Below are positions 16,970 to 25,561 of a stretch of 64,000 nt of DNA, piece after piece. Each line of letters opens with the position of its first letter. Positions within the stretch are counted from its first letter, which is position 1. Made by a program: the position numbers and the translations under genes. This stretch comes from a delta proteobacterium NaphS2. Its GTDB lineage: Bacteria; Desulfobacterota; DSM-4660; Desulfatiglandales; Desulfatiglandaceae. The stretch lies in the NCBI GenBank assembly GCA_000179315.1, contig ADZZ01000606.1, positions 1 to 64,000 on the forward strand, written 5' to 3'. Under the pieces are notes generated by a model. The model saw nothing but the letters and a program-made list of their open reading frames with translations, was not told where the DNA came from and did no database searches.

Positions 16970-16980
16970 GGGAGGGAAAA

Positions 16981-17247
16981 ATGTCAAAGGTTGACGATAT
17001 GTTAGTTGAAAACCATCTGCTTATTTTACGACAAGCTATTGGGCTTCCACAGTGGAAGGTTTCCCTTGCTTCCGGTGTGAAGGATTCTCGCTTGTCTAAA
17101 CTGGAAAACGGTTGCCCGCCGAATTCGGCTGACATTGCCCGGCTGACGGAATTTTATGGGTTGTCGACGAAACAAATTTGGCCGACGATTCCTGAATCTA
17201 AGGAGGGAGCTCAAAATGACAAAAACGCCGCAATTGAAAAGTGTTGA
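16981..17247 (+). CDS. XRE-family transcriptional regulator
   Basis: An 88-residue protein with one Cro/CI helix-turn-helix in residues about 12-65 (LRQAIGLPQWKVSLASGVKD, SRLSKLENGCPPNSADIARL). The ATG follows GGGAGGGAAAA. The C-terminal 20 residues are polar and lack an effector domain. It overlaps the next gene by 32 bases in another frame. It probably regulates the early element genes through the palindrome at 16943-16969. Confidence 0.8.
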   Translation: MSKVDDMLVENHLLILRQAIGLPQWKVSLASGVKDSRLSKLENGCPPNSADIARLTEFYGLSTKQIWPTIPESKEGAQNDKNAAIEKC

Positions 17248-17401
17248 ACGGCTCATGACCCCTGGACAGCTGGCTGAAGCTTTAAACGTGGGAAAATCGT
17301 GGGTCTACAGCCAGGTTAGGCTAAAGAAGATCCCTTTTCTGAAAATGGGCAAATACCTCAGATTTCGCTTGTCTGAGGTTCTTGAGTCCTTCGAGAGATA
17401 G
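17216..17401 (+). CDS. Excisionase-like winged helix-turn-helix (HTH_17) protein
   Basis: A 61-residue protein starting at the ATG at 17216, chosen because AAGGAGGGAGCTCAAA precedes it. It is a MerR/Xis-type helix-turn-helix: LMTPGQLAEALNVGKSWVYS, then QVRLKKIPFLKMGKYLRFRL. Such proteins act as recombination directionality factors or regulators in integrative elements. It overlaps the XRE gene and is followed after 19 bases by the next ORF, so it belongs to the same operon. Confidence 0.8.
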   Translation: MTKTPQLKSVERLMTPGQLAEALNVGKSWVYSQVRLKKIPFLKMGKYLRFRLSEVLESFER

Positions 17402-17420
17402 CTATCGAGGAGGTGAAAAC

Positions 17421-17810
17421 ATGGCAAAACGAGAGCCTCGCTTTGGTGAATTTGAACGGTCCGATCTTTTGAGTGATTTTCGATTTTACGAGTCCTGTAA
17501 GCAAAGACAGATCGCGGCGGTCTGGATAGAGAGACACCGAACAACTGCCGACCTATTCTATGATTTGGCTAGCGTCACCCCAGAATTGGACAGAGCAATA
17601 GAACCGGAGCGCGAACGGATACTTGAGGATCGACTCTTGGGGGTTTTCTCAATTTTGAGGCCTGCATCACCGCCCCGGCGCTGTAAAATCGGGTATGGCC
17701 AAGCACACGGTCTTCCTTTGAATCTGGCTCGGCAAGCCGCGATCGCGATCGCGGATCTTTTTTTCGAAGAAACAACGCGCGCCAAAAGGATCCTGAAAAA
17801 TGCCCGATGA
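17421..17810 (+). CDS. Hypothetical protein preceding the primase-helicase
   Basis: A 129-residue protein starting at the ATG at 17421 after GAGGAGGTGAAAAC. It is rich in Arg and Glu and helical. No motif is recognised. Its end overlaps the primase-helicase start by 11 bases, implying translational coupling and perhaps a role as a replication accessory protein, which is inference from position only. Confidence 0.6.
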   Translation: MAKREPRFGEFERSDLLSDFRFYESCKQRQIAAVWIERHRTTADLFYDLASVTPELDRAIEPERERILEDRLLGVFSILRPASPPRRCKIGYGQAHGLPLNLARQAAIAIADLFFEETTRAKRILKNAR

Positions 17811-20262
17811 AATGGCGGATGTTTATCGGACTTTTTTCCACCTGGGTGAAGTCACCGAAATCCGCGCACTTGGTTTGCGCGGAAAGAATCCGTCATGGGA
17901 GGGGTTTTGCGGTGGCGCCGGCGTTGTTAGCGGTTATTTCAATGACGCAGATGCATTTTCGAAGGCAGGCGCTGCTCTGGACGGTGCGGGTGCCTCGGGC
18001 GTGTACTTCACCTTAAATCCTGTCAAGCCAGACCTCCTGGCCAGGTCCGTCAATAGGCTAAAAGGCGCACCCAAATTCCTGACGACAGATGCTGATATCG
18101 AATGCCTTCGATGGCTTCCGATCGACCTGGATCCAGTCAGGCCCGCCGGCATCAGTTCCACCGACGCCGAATTGAAGCGAGCGGCCGATGTTGCCCGTGA
18201 AGTCGCCTCTTGGCTCGAAAATGATTTGGGTTTTCCTAAAGGTATTCGCGCCTGTAGTGGCAACGGCTATCATCTCACCTATCGTCTCTCTGATCTTCCA
18301 AATGATGAAGCCCATAAGGCCCTGATAAAAAATTCGATTGACGCAGTTTCCGATAAGTTCGGAACCGATCAAGTTGAGATTGACAGGAAGGTCGGGAACC
18401 CTTCCCGGATATGGAAATGCTATAGCACCTCCGGCCGGAAAGGCGATTCGACCAAGGACCGGCCACACAGAAAATCTTACCTTTTTTCAGACCAAGCCAC
18501 TTCGCTTGATGGGATCGGGATTGTCTCAATCGATGCTCTGAAAAAATTAGCATCGACGGCGCCAGAGCCCGACCAGACACCAAAAGCTAAACCACCTTCT
18601 GGAGGGCAGAGGCAAAAATCAGATTTAGGTCCTCTGGACGTGGAGAAATATCTTAATCATTTTGGGATCCCTTTCAATTTGAAAGCCGGAAAAGGCGGAG
18701 TTGCAATGTACCGCCTGAGTCAATGTCTTTTTGATCCAAACCACGGAAAAAACGAGGCGTCAATAACTCAAGCGCCCGATGGTATGCTTTCGTATCAATG
18801 TTTCCACAGCAGCTGCTCGGATAAAACCTGGCACGACGCCCGGAGAGTCATTTCCGGCGAGAAAAGCCTCGCTGAATATTGTGAAGGTTACAACCCGCAA
18901 TGGAAACCGCACACACAGAAAACCACAGGGATAGCCGTTGGGAACGGTGCCGGCGATCCTGGTTTTTTAGTTGAAAATGAAAGAGGCCGGATCAAATTCA
19001 TTCCAGCAAAGATGGCAAATTATTTGGAGTCTCAGTTGAAACCGGTCATCTATGAAGGGAATGATTTTTCAAGGATGTTTTTCAGATATCATGCATCCGG
19101 TGTTTGGCGGTCCTACCCTAAGGATGCAATCCGAAAGTTCGTTCGTCGGCTACTGGGAGATCATGCCAAACCGGCCTGGCTCGATAGCTCTGTTGATGTG
19201 CTGGCCTCGCAGGTTTTCAAGATGCCGGAGGAACTCGAATTTAACCCGATGTTGTTAAACATCGCAAACGGTATGTTGCACGTTGAAACCATGGAAATAA
19301 AACCGCATTCTCCAGATTATAATAGTCGGGTTCAACTTCCGGTCTCCTTCCGTAAAGACGCGACTTGTACCCGATGGATTGAAGCCATTGCTCAGATTTT
19401 TTCGGATGATTTGAGCAAAGCCGATGTGCTGCAAGAATTTTTTGGATACGCCTTATACCCCCGGATTTTGTTTCCGTGTTGCATTTTTCAAATTGGCCAA
19501 GGCAGGAACGGAAAAGGCGTTGTTGAAAAAATTTTGTGCGCCATGCTAGGCCGGGCGAACGTGTCCCATGTCAGCTTGGCCAGAATGGAAGAAAACTTCG
19601 GGCCTGTGGAGATTGAAGGGAAGCTACTAAATTCATGTGGTGAAACCGAGGCGAAACCGCTGGACGTGACGAATTTCAAGAAGATCGTTGCCGGGGATGA
19701 GATTCAAGCGCAAAGAAAATACCTTCCGGACGTGAAGTTTACGCCGATTGCGAAACACTTGGTAAGTATGAACGCCTTCCCCGGCGTAAAGGAAAAGACG
19801 GATGCCTTTTTTAGAAGGATCATCGTTTTGGAGTATCGGCAAAAATTTGAAGGTGAGGATGACGACAAGCGACTTGTTGATAAACTTCTGGAAGAGTTGG
19901 ATGGCATCTTCAAGTGGTCTCTTGAAGGTCTGAAGAGGGTTTTAGCTCGTGAAGAAATAGCAAGTCCTGAGGCCGTCTCGATAGCGAAAGAACGATTTCG
20001 TGAGAAGGTTAATCCGGTCATTGCGTTTGTTAAAGAAGCTTGCATGCTGGACGTTGATGCAATTCAAACCAATGTAAAGGTTTTGCCAGCGGATTTGTAT
20101 CGGGCATATGGATCTTGGATGGAGGAGGCAAAACTGAGGTCCTTAGGCAAAAACAACTTTTATGAACAGATTTTGTTGAACTTTCCGCACGTCAAGAAAA
20201 GGCGCGATGGTACTCGTGAACTTTTCTTTGGAATTGGTTTACTTGGCTCCAATGAATTTTGA
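17800..20262 (+). CDS. Primase-polymerase / zinc-finger / SF3 helicase replication protein
   Basis: The 820-residue replicase is of phage-satellite and plasmid type. Residues about 100-225 look like an archaeo-eukaryotic primase core: LPIDLDPVRP (acidic DxD), CSGNGYHLTY, then VEIDRKVGNPSRIWK. Residues about 309-345 form a CHCC zinc motif (CLFDPNH, then YQCFHSSC). The C-terminal half is a D5/P4-alpha-like superfamily 3 helicase: Walker A GQGRNGKG near 565, LLNSCGETEAKP as Walker B region, HLVSMNAFPGVKEKTDAFFR as sensor, then an arginine-finger region. One protein thus supplies priming and unwinding. Downstream repeats (20299-20420 and 22294-22367) are candidate binding sites. Confidence 0.88.
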   Translation: MPDEMADVYRTFFHLGEVTEIRALGLRGKNPSWEGFCGGAGVVSGYFNDADAFSKAGAALDGAGASGVYFTLNPVKPDLLARSVNRLKGAPKFLTTDADIECLRWLPIDLDPVRPAGISSTDAELKRAADVAREVASWLENDLGFPKGIRACSGNGYHLTYRLSDLPNDEAHKALIKNSIDAVSDKFGTDQVEIDRKVGNPSRIWKCYSTSGRKGDSTKDRPHRKSYLFSDQATSLDGIGIVSIDALKKLASTAPEPDQTPKAKPPSGGQRQKSDLGPLDVEKYLNHFGIPFNLKAGKGGVAMYRLSQCLFDPNHGKNEASITQAPDGMLSYQCFHSSCSDKTWHDARRVISGEKSLAEYCEGYNPQWKPHTQKTTGIAVGNGAGDPGFLVENERGRIKFIPAKMANYLESQLKPVIYEGNDFSRMFFRYHASGVWRSYPKDAIRKFVRRLLGDHAKPAWLDSSVDVLASQVFKMPEELEFNPMLLNIANGMLHVETMEIKPHSPDYNSRVQLPVSFRKDATCTRWIEAIAQIFSDDLSKADVLQEFFGYALYPRILFPCCIFQIGQGRNGKGVVEKILCAMLGRANVSHVSLARMEENFGPVEIEGKLLNSCGETEAKPLDVTNFKKIVAGDEIQAQRKYLPDVKFTPIAKHLVSMNAFPGVKEKTDAFFRRIIVLEYRQKFEGEDDDKRLVDKLLEELDGIFKWSLEGLKRVLAREEIASPEAVSIAKERFREKVNPVIAFVKEACMLDVDAIQTNVKVLPADLYRAYGSWMEEAKLRSLGKNNFYEQILLNFPHVKKRRDGTRELFFGIGLLGSNEF

Positions 20263-20298
20263 GATTCTCATTCTTTGTTTTTGTGCCCTTGCATCCCA

Positions 20299-20441
20299 TT
20301 TCATGGTTTTGAGACCAAGTTTCATGTATTTGAAAACTGCGTTTTTGGAAACTATGAAGTGTAACTACTTGAATAAAGGAATTTTTTCATGGTTTTCATG
20401 GTTTTCATGGTTTCATTTCAAAACCTTTTATATTTTTTTTA
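20299..20441 (+). repeat. Iteron-like TTTCATGGTTT repeats and T-rich tract (putative origin, left half)
   Basis: Copies of TTTCATGGTTTT occur at 20299-20310, in variant form at 20320-20331, and as a tandem of three at 20386-20420. An AT-rich tract (TTTTATATTTTTTTTACTC) follows. Removing the insertion sequence at 20451-22251 joins this directly to inverted copies at 22294-22367. Iterons flanking an AT-rich region next to a primase-helicase gene resemble P4-type origins. Confidence 0.55.
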
Positions 20442-20450
20442 CTCTTTCTC

Positions 20451-22251
20451 CAGCAATTCCCGGTTGCTGTTGAAAGGCCCAATATCAGTGTAACTTGAAA
20501 TTCGCTTTTCGTAAAGCCTTGGCATTGAAAGTTCTTGAAAAAGCGCATTATGGAGTTCTTTTTCAAAAAAAGCGTCAAAACTGCAAATAAATTTCAGGAA
20601 AACCTGGACATTTGGCGAACGATGGTTCATGATTCACTCCCATAAATGTCATGAAACATCAAAGCCAACAGAAAAAGGGAAGGTTAGCTTCTCGAAAGTA
20701 TCTTAGTGCTGATCCACTGTTCGAGGGTCTGCATAAAGATTTTTTGGGAGTATCGGACTACCGTGAGGGTAATCCGGAAATATCAATGGCAGACGCCTTG
20801 ATGTCTGGCTTTGCCGTTTTCTCTCTCAAAGATCCGTCCCTGCTTGCTTTTGACAAACGAAGACAAGCCGCTGAGAATTTAGAAAGCATTTATCATGTAG
20901 AAAGTATACCTTGTGACTCGCAGATGCGAACGATTCTGGATGAAGTAGACCCTGTGGAAATTCGACCTGCGTATAAGAATATTTTTAGTAAATTGCAAAG
21001 AGGCAAAGCTCTGGAGCGCCTGGCTTTCTTCCAGGGATGCTATCTGTTATCTTTGGACGGAACAGGCTACTTTTCCTCGAAGAAAATTTTCTCTGATAAT
21101 TGTCTGCAAAAAGTAAACAAAAAGACCGGCGAAATCACCTATTACCAACAGATGCTGGGGGCGGCAATTGTTCATCCCGATCTCAAAGAGGTCATTCCGT
21201 TAGCCCCGGAGTTCATAATCAAACAAGACGGCCAAAGCAAGAACGATTGTGAGCGTAATGCCGCAAAACGTTTCTTCGACAGTCTTAGAAAGGACCATCC
21301 ACACCTGCCCGTTATCATTACCGAAGATGCCCTAAGTTCGAATGCGCCACACATAAGGGAGGCGGAAAAATACAATCTTCATTACATTCTGGGTGTGAAG
21401 AAGGGGGATCATCCTTTCCTGTTCAGAAAAGTGGAAGAGGCACAAGAAAATGGCGAAGCTGTTCAATTTGAATTGGTCGATAATGATAATCCGCAAAAAA
21501 CGCATCGTTTCCTTTTCGTTAACCACCTCCCCCTGAATGAATCAAATCAGGATTTGCTGATCAATTTCCTGGAATACTGGGAAATCACGTCAGAAAAGAC
21601 GCAACATTTCAGCTGGGTTACTGATTTTACCATAACAAAGGGAAACTCTTATGAACTTATGCGAGGCGGTCGTGCACGCTGGAAAATAGAAAATGAGACG
21701 TTCAATACCCTCAAGAATCAAGGCTATCATTTCGGTCATAACTATGGGCTCGGAAAGAAAAATCTGAGTGTAGTTTTTGTGATGCTCATGATGTTGGCCT
21801 TTTTGGTTGACCAAACACAGCAGCTCTGTTGTCCCCTGTTTCGAGCTACATGGCATAAGATGGGTAGCAAACGAGAACTTTGGGATCGTATGCGATCCTT
21901 GTTTAGAGATTTTGCGTTCAAATCGATGAGGATGCTTTACGAAGCCCTTTTTTACGGGATGAAATTCCAACCGCCGATAATTTTATATGATGACGATTGA
22001 ATGCAAGATGCACTATACCAATGAAAAAAAGCGTCAATTCCAGAAAAATTGGTATTTGCCGGTAAGGGACATCTGTGCGGTAAATCATATGGGATTGGTT
22101 TTAGGTCTTTTTTTTGCCCCTTGTTTCATCAAAAATTGACCGGCCAAACGAGGAATTTCAGCTAATTCTCAGCAAGGCTCTTTGACAGCGGTATCTATTT
22201 TGTAGAAATGTTAAGAAATAGACTCAGTAGCGACGCGGTCGGGAATTGCTG
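20451..22251 (+). mobile_element. DDE insertion sequence with 9-bp target duplication
   Basis: The 12-bp inverted ends CAGCAATTCCCG (20451-20462) and CGGGAATTGCTG (22240-22251) are flanked by the 9-bp duplication CTCTTTCTC at 20442-20450 and 22252-22260. The element is 1801 bp with one transposase gene. It has inserted between the two halves of an iteron-like region. Confidence 0.93.
20651..22000 (+). CDS. IS4-superfamily transposase (ISNCY-like)
   Basis: A 449-residue DDE transposase with LLSLDGTGYFSSKK (first Asp), IITEDALSSNAPHI (second Asp) and RARWKIENETFNTLKNQGYH, the R/W-x-IE-N-x-F/L signature carrying the catalytic Glu. A start at 20651 is acceptable but no strong ribosome site is visible. 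I am unsure of the exact family name: the IS4-like core and 9-bp duplication are clear, but family assignment needs a database search. The gene seems complete. Confidence 0.85.
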   Translation: MKHQSQQKKGRLASRKYLSADPLFEGLHKDFLGVSDYREGNPEISMADALMSGFAVFSLKDPSLLAFDKRRQAAENLESIYHVESIPCDSQMRTILDEVDPVEIRPAYKNIFSKLQRGKALERLAFFQGCYLLSLDGTGYFSSKKIFSDNCLQKVNKKTGEITYYQQMLGAAIVHPDLKEVIPLAPEFIIKQDGQSKNDCERNAAKRFFDSLRKDHPHLPVIITEDALSSNAPHIREAEKYNLHYILGVKKGDHPFLFRKVEEAQENGEAVQFELVDNDNPQKTHRFLFVNHLPLNESNQDLLINFLEYWEITSEKTQHFSWVTDFTITKGNSYELMRGGRARWKIENETFNTLKNQGYHFGHNYGLGKKNLSVVFVMLMMLAFLVDQTQQLCCPLFRATWHKMGSKRELWDRMRSLFRDFAFKSMRMLYEALFYGMKFQPPIILYDDD

Positions 22252-22260
22252 CTCTTTCTC

Positions 22261-22500
22261 TCTATTTTTTTTTCTTTCTAATATAGAGATAAAAGCATGA
22301 AAACCATGAAATATATAGTGAAACCATGTCGTTATACCGTTTTAAAACCATGAAAGGTTTCATGAAACTCAGCGTTTGCCGGATACAATATCATGCAATA
22401 TCTAATTATTTCAAATAGTTACATCGAACACAAAAGCATGAACTCATTGAAATTATTAGAGAATCCCGGGCTTTTTCATGAAAAGGCAGCATTGGAAAAA
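22261..22500. repeat. Inverted iteron-like AAACCATGAAA repeats (putative origin, right half)
   Basis: After a T-rich tract, AAACCATGAAA-type sequences occur near 22300-22311 and 22345-22355. The second runs into GGTTTCATGAAA to form a palindrome, and partial copies lie near 22320, 22436 and 22470. They are the inverse of the repeats at 20299-20420, so the undisturbed site would be roughly symmetrical about an AT-rich centre. Confidence 0.5.
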
Positions 22501-23002
22501 TTAAATCCGTTCTAAGGTGAACTCGTTAGAAATTATCGGTTCTTGGGAAATTCTTGACGAGTTTGAGATTTCCCGTTTTTCGCAAATCAAAAGGCGAAAT
22601 CGACGCACCGGATGCGGGATTTTCATTTTTTTGAGTCGCTTTCGCAGCTCGCAGCGCCTCACCGTCTCCGAGGTTTCATGGTTCCGCTGGTCAAAAAGGG
22701 CAGTAAAGGAGGGGGAAGGGCCGGATTGATTTTGACGCGCCCATGCAAGCACCTGTTGAATAGCTTCACCGTAGGTGCACAAAGTGGGATTTTCCCACTT
22801 TGTGAAAACAAACATACAAGCACCTATTGTGGACTTCCAAACTCACCAAGTTTTCTTAGATTAACGTATAAAGTTAGCCAGTTGAAATAATATGTTAGCA
22901 GACTTTTTATTTACTATTTCTACAGAAATTGTTAAAAAAATGGTTGACAGCCACGCCATGGAAGGTAAAATATTGCCATCAAAATTTCGAAAGGGAATTG
23001 TG
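22501..23002. other. Intergenic region upstream of the serine recombinase
   Basis: I see no convincing gene here. It contains one more TTTCATGGTT copy (22672-22682) and the repeat and palindrome cluster described separately at 22746-22829. An AT-rich leader with several ATG codons precedes the recombinase start at 23003. Confidence 0.4.
22746..22829. repeat. Direct repeats flanking a 12-bp palindrome: candidate recombination or resolution site
   Basis: CAAGCACCTGTTG (22746-22758) and CAAGCACCTATTG (22817-22829) flank a perfect hairpin. CACAAAGTGGGA (22778-22789) pairs with TCCCACTTTGTG (22793-22804) across a 3-base loop. The site lies about 170 bases before the serine recombinase gene, where res or att sites often sit. 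The palindrome could instead act as a terminator, although its T-tract is weak. Confidence 0.4.
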
Positions 23003-23671
23003 ATGGCAAAAATGGCGTTTGGTTACATTCGGGTTTCAGGTCAAGGTCAGGTTGAAGGTGACGGTCTTATTAGACAAGAAAAGTCCATCAAAGATTATGC
23101 AAAGGCGAACGGTATCTCCATCAAGAAGATTTTTCGGGATGAGGGAATTTCCGGGACCTTGGAAGAAAGGCCGGCGCTTAGAAACCTGCTGGATCTGAAA
23201 AAGAACGGTCATGACATAAAAACAGTAGTCATTGAAAGGATGGACCGCCTTGCTCGTGATTTGATGGTTCAGGAGGCGATTATTTCCGACCTTCAGAAAA
23301 AAGGGTTCAATCTGATTTCGGTTGTGGAAGGCCCCGACCTTTTAAGTGAGGATCCGACTCGCAAACTGATAAGGCAATTTCTGGGTGCAATTGCGGAGTA
23401 TGACAAATCTATGGTGGTTTCGAAACTCCGGGCAGCCCGCGAGCGGAAACGGGCATCTGGTGAGAAGTGCGAAGGACGCAAGAATTACCGGGAAGCGAGG
23501 CCGGATGTACTGAAAGCAATTCGACGGTTGCGACGGAAACCTCGGGGTGCTGGGATGAAGCGTCGGTCTTATGCGCAGGTGGCAGTATCGCTGAACGAAC
23601 AAGGAATCCGGACAATGACTGGAAAAAAATGGACGGGTGCCAATGTGGCCGTTGTGGTTCACCGGTCGTAG
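23003..23671 (+). CDS. Serine recombinase (resolvase/invertase type)
   Basis: I chose the ATG at 23003 because AAGGGAATTGTG precedes it and the protein then starts MAKMAFGYIRVSG, the canonical catalytic N-terminus with Ser at about residue 12. The 222-residue product has DEGISGTLEERPAL and VVIERMDRLARDLMVQEAII (catalytic Arg region), the long E helix, and a C-terminal helix-turn-helix (SYAQVAVSLNEQGIRTMTGK). Length fits small resolvases rather than large serine integrases. It could resolve dimers of the element or carry out integration and excision. No tyrosine integrase is visible nearby. Confidence 0.9.
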   Translation: MAKMAFGYIRVSGQGQVEGDGLIRQEKSIKDYAKANGISIKKIFRDEGISGTLEERPALRNLLDLKKNGHDIKTVVIERMDRLARDLMVQEAIISDLQKKGFNLISVVEGPDLLSEDPTRKLIRQFLGAIAEYDKSMVVSKLRAARERKRASGEKCEGRKNYREARPDVLKAIRRLRRKPRGAGMKRRSYAQVAVSLNEQGIRTMTGKKWTGANVAVVVHRS

Positions 23672-23953
23672 AGACTTCAGGATGAAGCCGCCTGTTTCTC
23701 CGCGCCGGCCCCAAACTTCGCGGAGGTTGGTGGAATCCCGGCGCCAGAAATGTGAAAAAAGAAAAAGGGGGGATTGGAGTCCCAGCCCCCGGGGTCTTAA
23801 TGAAGTGCGTGGGAAATTTCAAAGTTTTGATACCAGTTTTTCTGGGAATCGAATTTCGCAAAAATCAACAAAAGAATTAACCGGCCATAGAAAAAGTGGG
23901 GAGGGGGGTGAGTGGTAGACGCGGTTAAAATCAATTTATGGGGGGGGTATTTT
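23672..23953. other. Intergenic gap after the recombinase
   Basis: No protein-like frame stands out. A G-rich stretch (GGGGGGGTATTTT) just before 23954 may serve as ribosome site for the following zinc-ribbon gene. Confidence 0.3.
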
Positions 23954-24748
23954 ATGGAAGAAAATCAGTTTAAATGTGTATGCGGATGGAGCACTAACAA
24001 CCCGGATTTCTTTTTCTGCCTGGCATGTGGGCGGGACTTGAACCGAGGTGCTGTCCAGGTAGAGTGTTGCGGCCGCCTTGTCGCGGATCCCTGGGTTGAA
24101 AAAATGGGCTTTGTGCGTTTTTGTCCATTTTGTGGGAAACAAACACGCCAGGTTCTCCCGTCGGTGAAGGCAGCTCGGCAAGCTGAACGCGATCGGCGGT
24201 GGCAAGAAGAGCGGGAACGAGAGGAGCGTACCGCGCACCCACCTTTGCTTGAAGGGCTGAAGGTTCGGGTTGAAACGGTCGATTCCAGAAACTTGGCGAC
24301 AACATTACTAGCGGATATCAAGGAAAATTTAGGACAATCTAACAACTTCCTTGTGGTCATTACTGAGACAGCCGATGAGGCTCGTAGCCTTTTTAGTGAA
24401 CTCAAATCTCCATTGCAGGATTTGATTCATGGTGAAGTTTTGTCACAGTTCGACACACCAAGTCAGAGGAGAGTGGAACTCATTTTATGGAAGTACCCTC
24501 TTGTGAAAGTTCTCTTTACCACGGCGACTATTTTAAGCAGTTTGGATTTGCCGCATGCAAATCGATTTTTCGTCTGCATAAAAGATGCTACAGAAGTTTT
24601 TCTGAAAGTACTGAACCGGCTCGCGAGCCCGTTAAACATGTCACGCGAGCCCATCTTGATCGACTATCTGATGGCTGGTGAATTTTCTGTTGAAGAGCGG
24701 AAAAAAGAGTATGAAACAGCCGGAGCAACAATTCTGGATACAAAGTAA
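23954..24748 (+). CDS. Zinc-ribbon protein with helicase-C-like domain
   Basis: This 264-residue protein starts at the ATG at 23954. Residues 5-70 carry two zinc ribbons (CVCGWSTNNPDFFFCLACGR and ECCGRLV, then FCPFCGKQ). A charged linker (QAERDRRWQEEREREE) follows. Residues about 110-230 resemble the C-terminal RecA-like half of an SF2 helicase: NNFLVVITETADEARSLFSEL as motif IV region, DTPSQRRVELILWKY, then VLFTTATILSSLDLPHANRF as motif V region, and FLKVLNRLASPLN near motif VI. No DEAD/Walker half is present, so ATPase activity is not expected. This assignment is inference by pattern. It may be an adaptor for element replication or transcription. Confidence 0.5.
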   Translation: MEENQFKCVCGWSTNNPDFFFCLACGRDLNRGAVQVECCGRLVADPWVEKMGFVRFCPFCGKQTRQVLPSVKAARQAERDRRWQEEREREERTAHPPLLEGLKVRVETVDSRNLATTLLADIKENLGQSNNFLVVITETADEARSLFSELKSPLQDLIHGEVLSQFDTPSQRRVELILWKYPLVKVLFTTATILSSLDLPHANRFFVCIKDATEVFLKVLNRLASPLNMSREPILIDYLMAGEFSVEERKKEYETAGATILDTK

Positions 24749-24766
24749 AAAGTGGAGGTTTCAATC

Positions 24767-25543
24767 ATGCCGAATGGATACAGTAATTACGGAACGGGTG
24801 AAGATAGTCTATTTAGACTGCAGTTGAGAAACGCGTTAATGTCGAGGTTGAACAGGGCGGCGGCCGCAACGTTCCGGCAACCCGCGGCCGCGGTGAATCC
24901 TGCAGGCGACGGCATGGGGTACACGGTGCGGCCCACGGAAACAAGCACCGGTACCCAGCCCACGGCGGCGGAATCCCACGCTTTCAACGAACGTGCTCGG
25001 GATCGTGCCCTCTACGGCAGCTACGGAAAGGGCGGCGTCGAGCGGGACCGGATCGTCGGCACCTCCTTGAACGAAGCAGCCAAGTGGGCCTTGTCTGATA
25101 AGCAACGTGCTGACGTTTTACAGAAAAATCGTGAGTTGGAAATCATGGCGGCAAACGCACCTTTCCCGGTGGATGATACGACTTACCGCGAGGAATTGGG
25201 CCGGATTTTGAGTGGCGATCCCATCGGCCCGGCGCCAGTAAAGCAACAGTCGGGTTTACAGGAGGCTCCACAGACCATACATGGCCAAGAGGGAAATCCC
25301 CAAACCGGCGGTCGCATCACAGTTCCGGCGGGTGCACCGAATGCGGGGGTTTACGAGGCACCCGGGCAGTATGTCCATCGCCTTGGGCGCGCTGCCTTAA
25401 AGGCGGGTGAGGGGCGCCCTGTGTCGCCCGCCCGCCCTGCTCTGAAGAGACCTGCAGCACCTGGGCCTATGTCGATTGACGACGCCCTGGACGATGTCTT
25501 TAAAAATTTGACCCTGCGGTCGTCTCATGGCAGGCTCCGCTGA
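24767..25543 (+). CDS. Hypothetical Ala/Pro/Gly-rich protein
   Basis: The ATG at 24767 follows GTGGAGGTTTCAATC. The 258-residue product is low-complexity and probably disordered: Ala-, Pro- and Gly-rich with an internal helical region (DRIVGTSLNEAAKWALSDKQ). GC content is clearly higher than in the preceding genes, matching the polyvalent gene downstream. Polyvalent-protein loci often carry such disordered virion-associated companions, but this one is not recognised. It lies in the same orientation, 18 bases before the next ORF. Confidence 0.6.
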   Translation: MPNGYSNYGTGEDSLFRLQLRNALMSRLNRAAAATFRQPAAAVNPAGDGMGYTVRPTETSTGTQPTAAESHAFNERARDRALYGSYGKGGVERDRIVGTSLNEAAKWALSDKQRADVLQKNRELEIMAANAPFPVDDTTYREELGRILSGDPIGPAPVKQQSGLQEAPQTIHGQEGNPQTGGRITVPAGAPNAGVYEAPGQYVHRLGRAALKAGEGRPVSPARPALKRPAAPGPMSIDDALDDVFKNLTLRSSHGRLR

Positions 25544-25561
25544 ACTCTAACAGGTGCTGTA

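Noticed and set aside
20386-20420. Short tandem repeats considered as a CRISPR array
   Set aside because: The units are about 10 bp, have no spacers, and recur inverted. No cas genes are present. They fit iterons better.
22778-22804. Palindrome considered as a plain Rho-independent terminator
   Set aside because: The downstream sequence is TGAAAACA without a T-tract on either strand, so a terminator call is weak.
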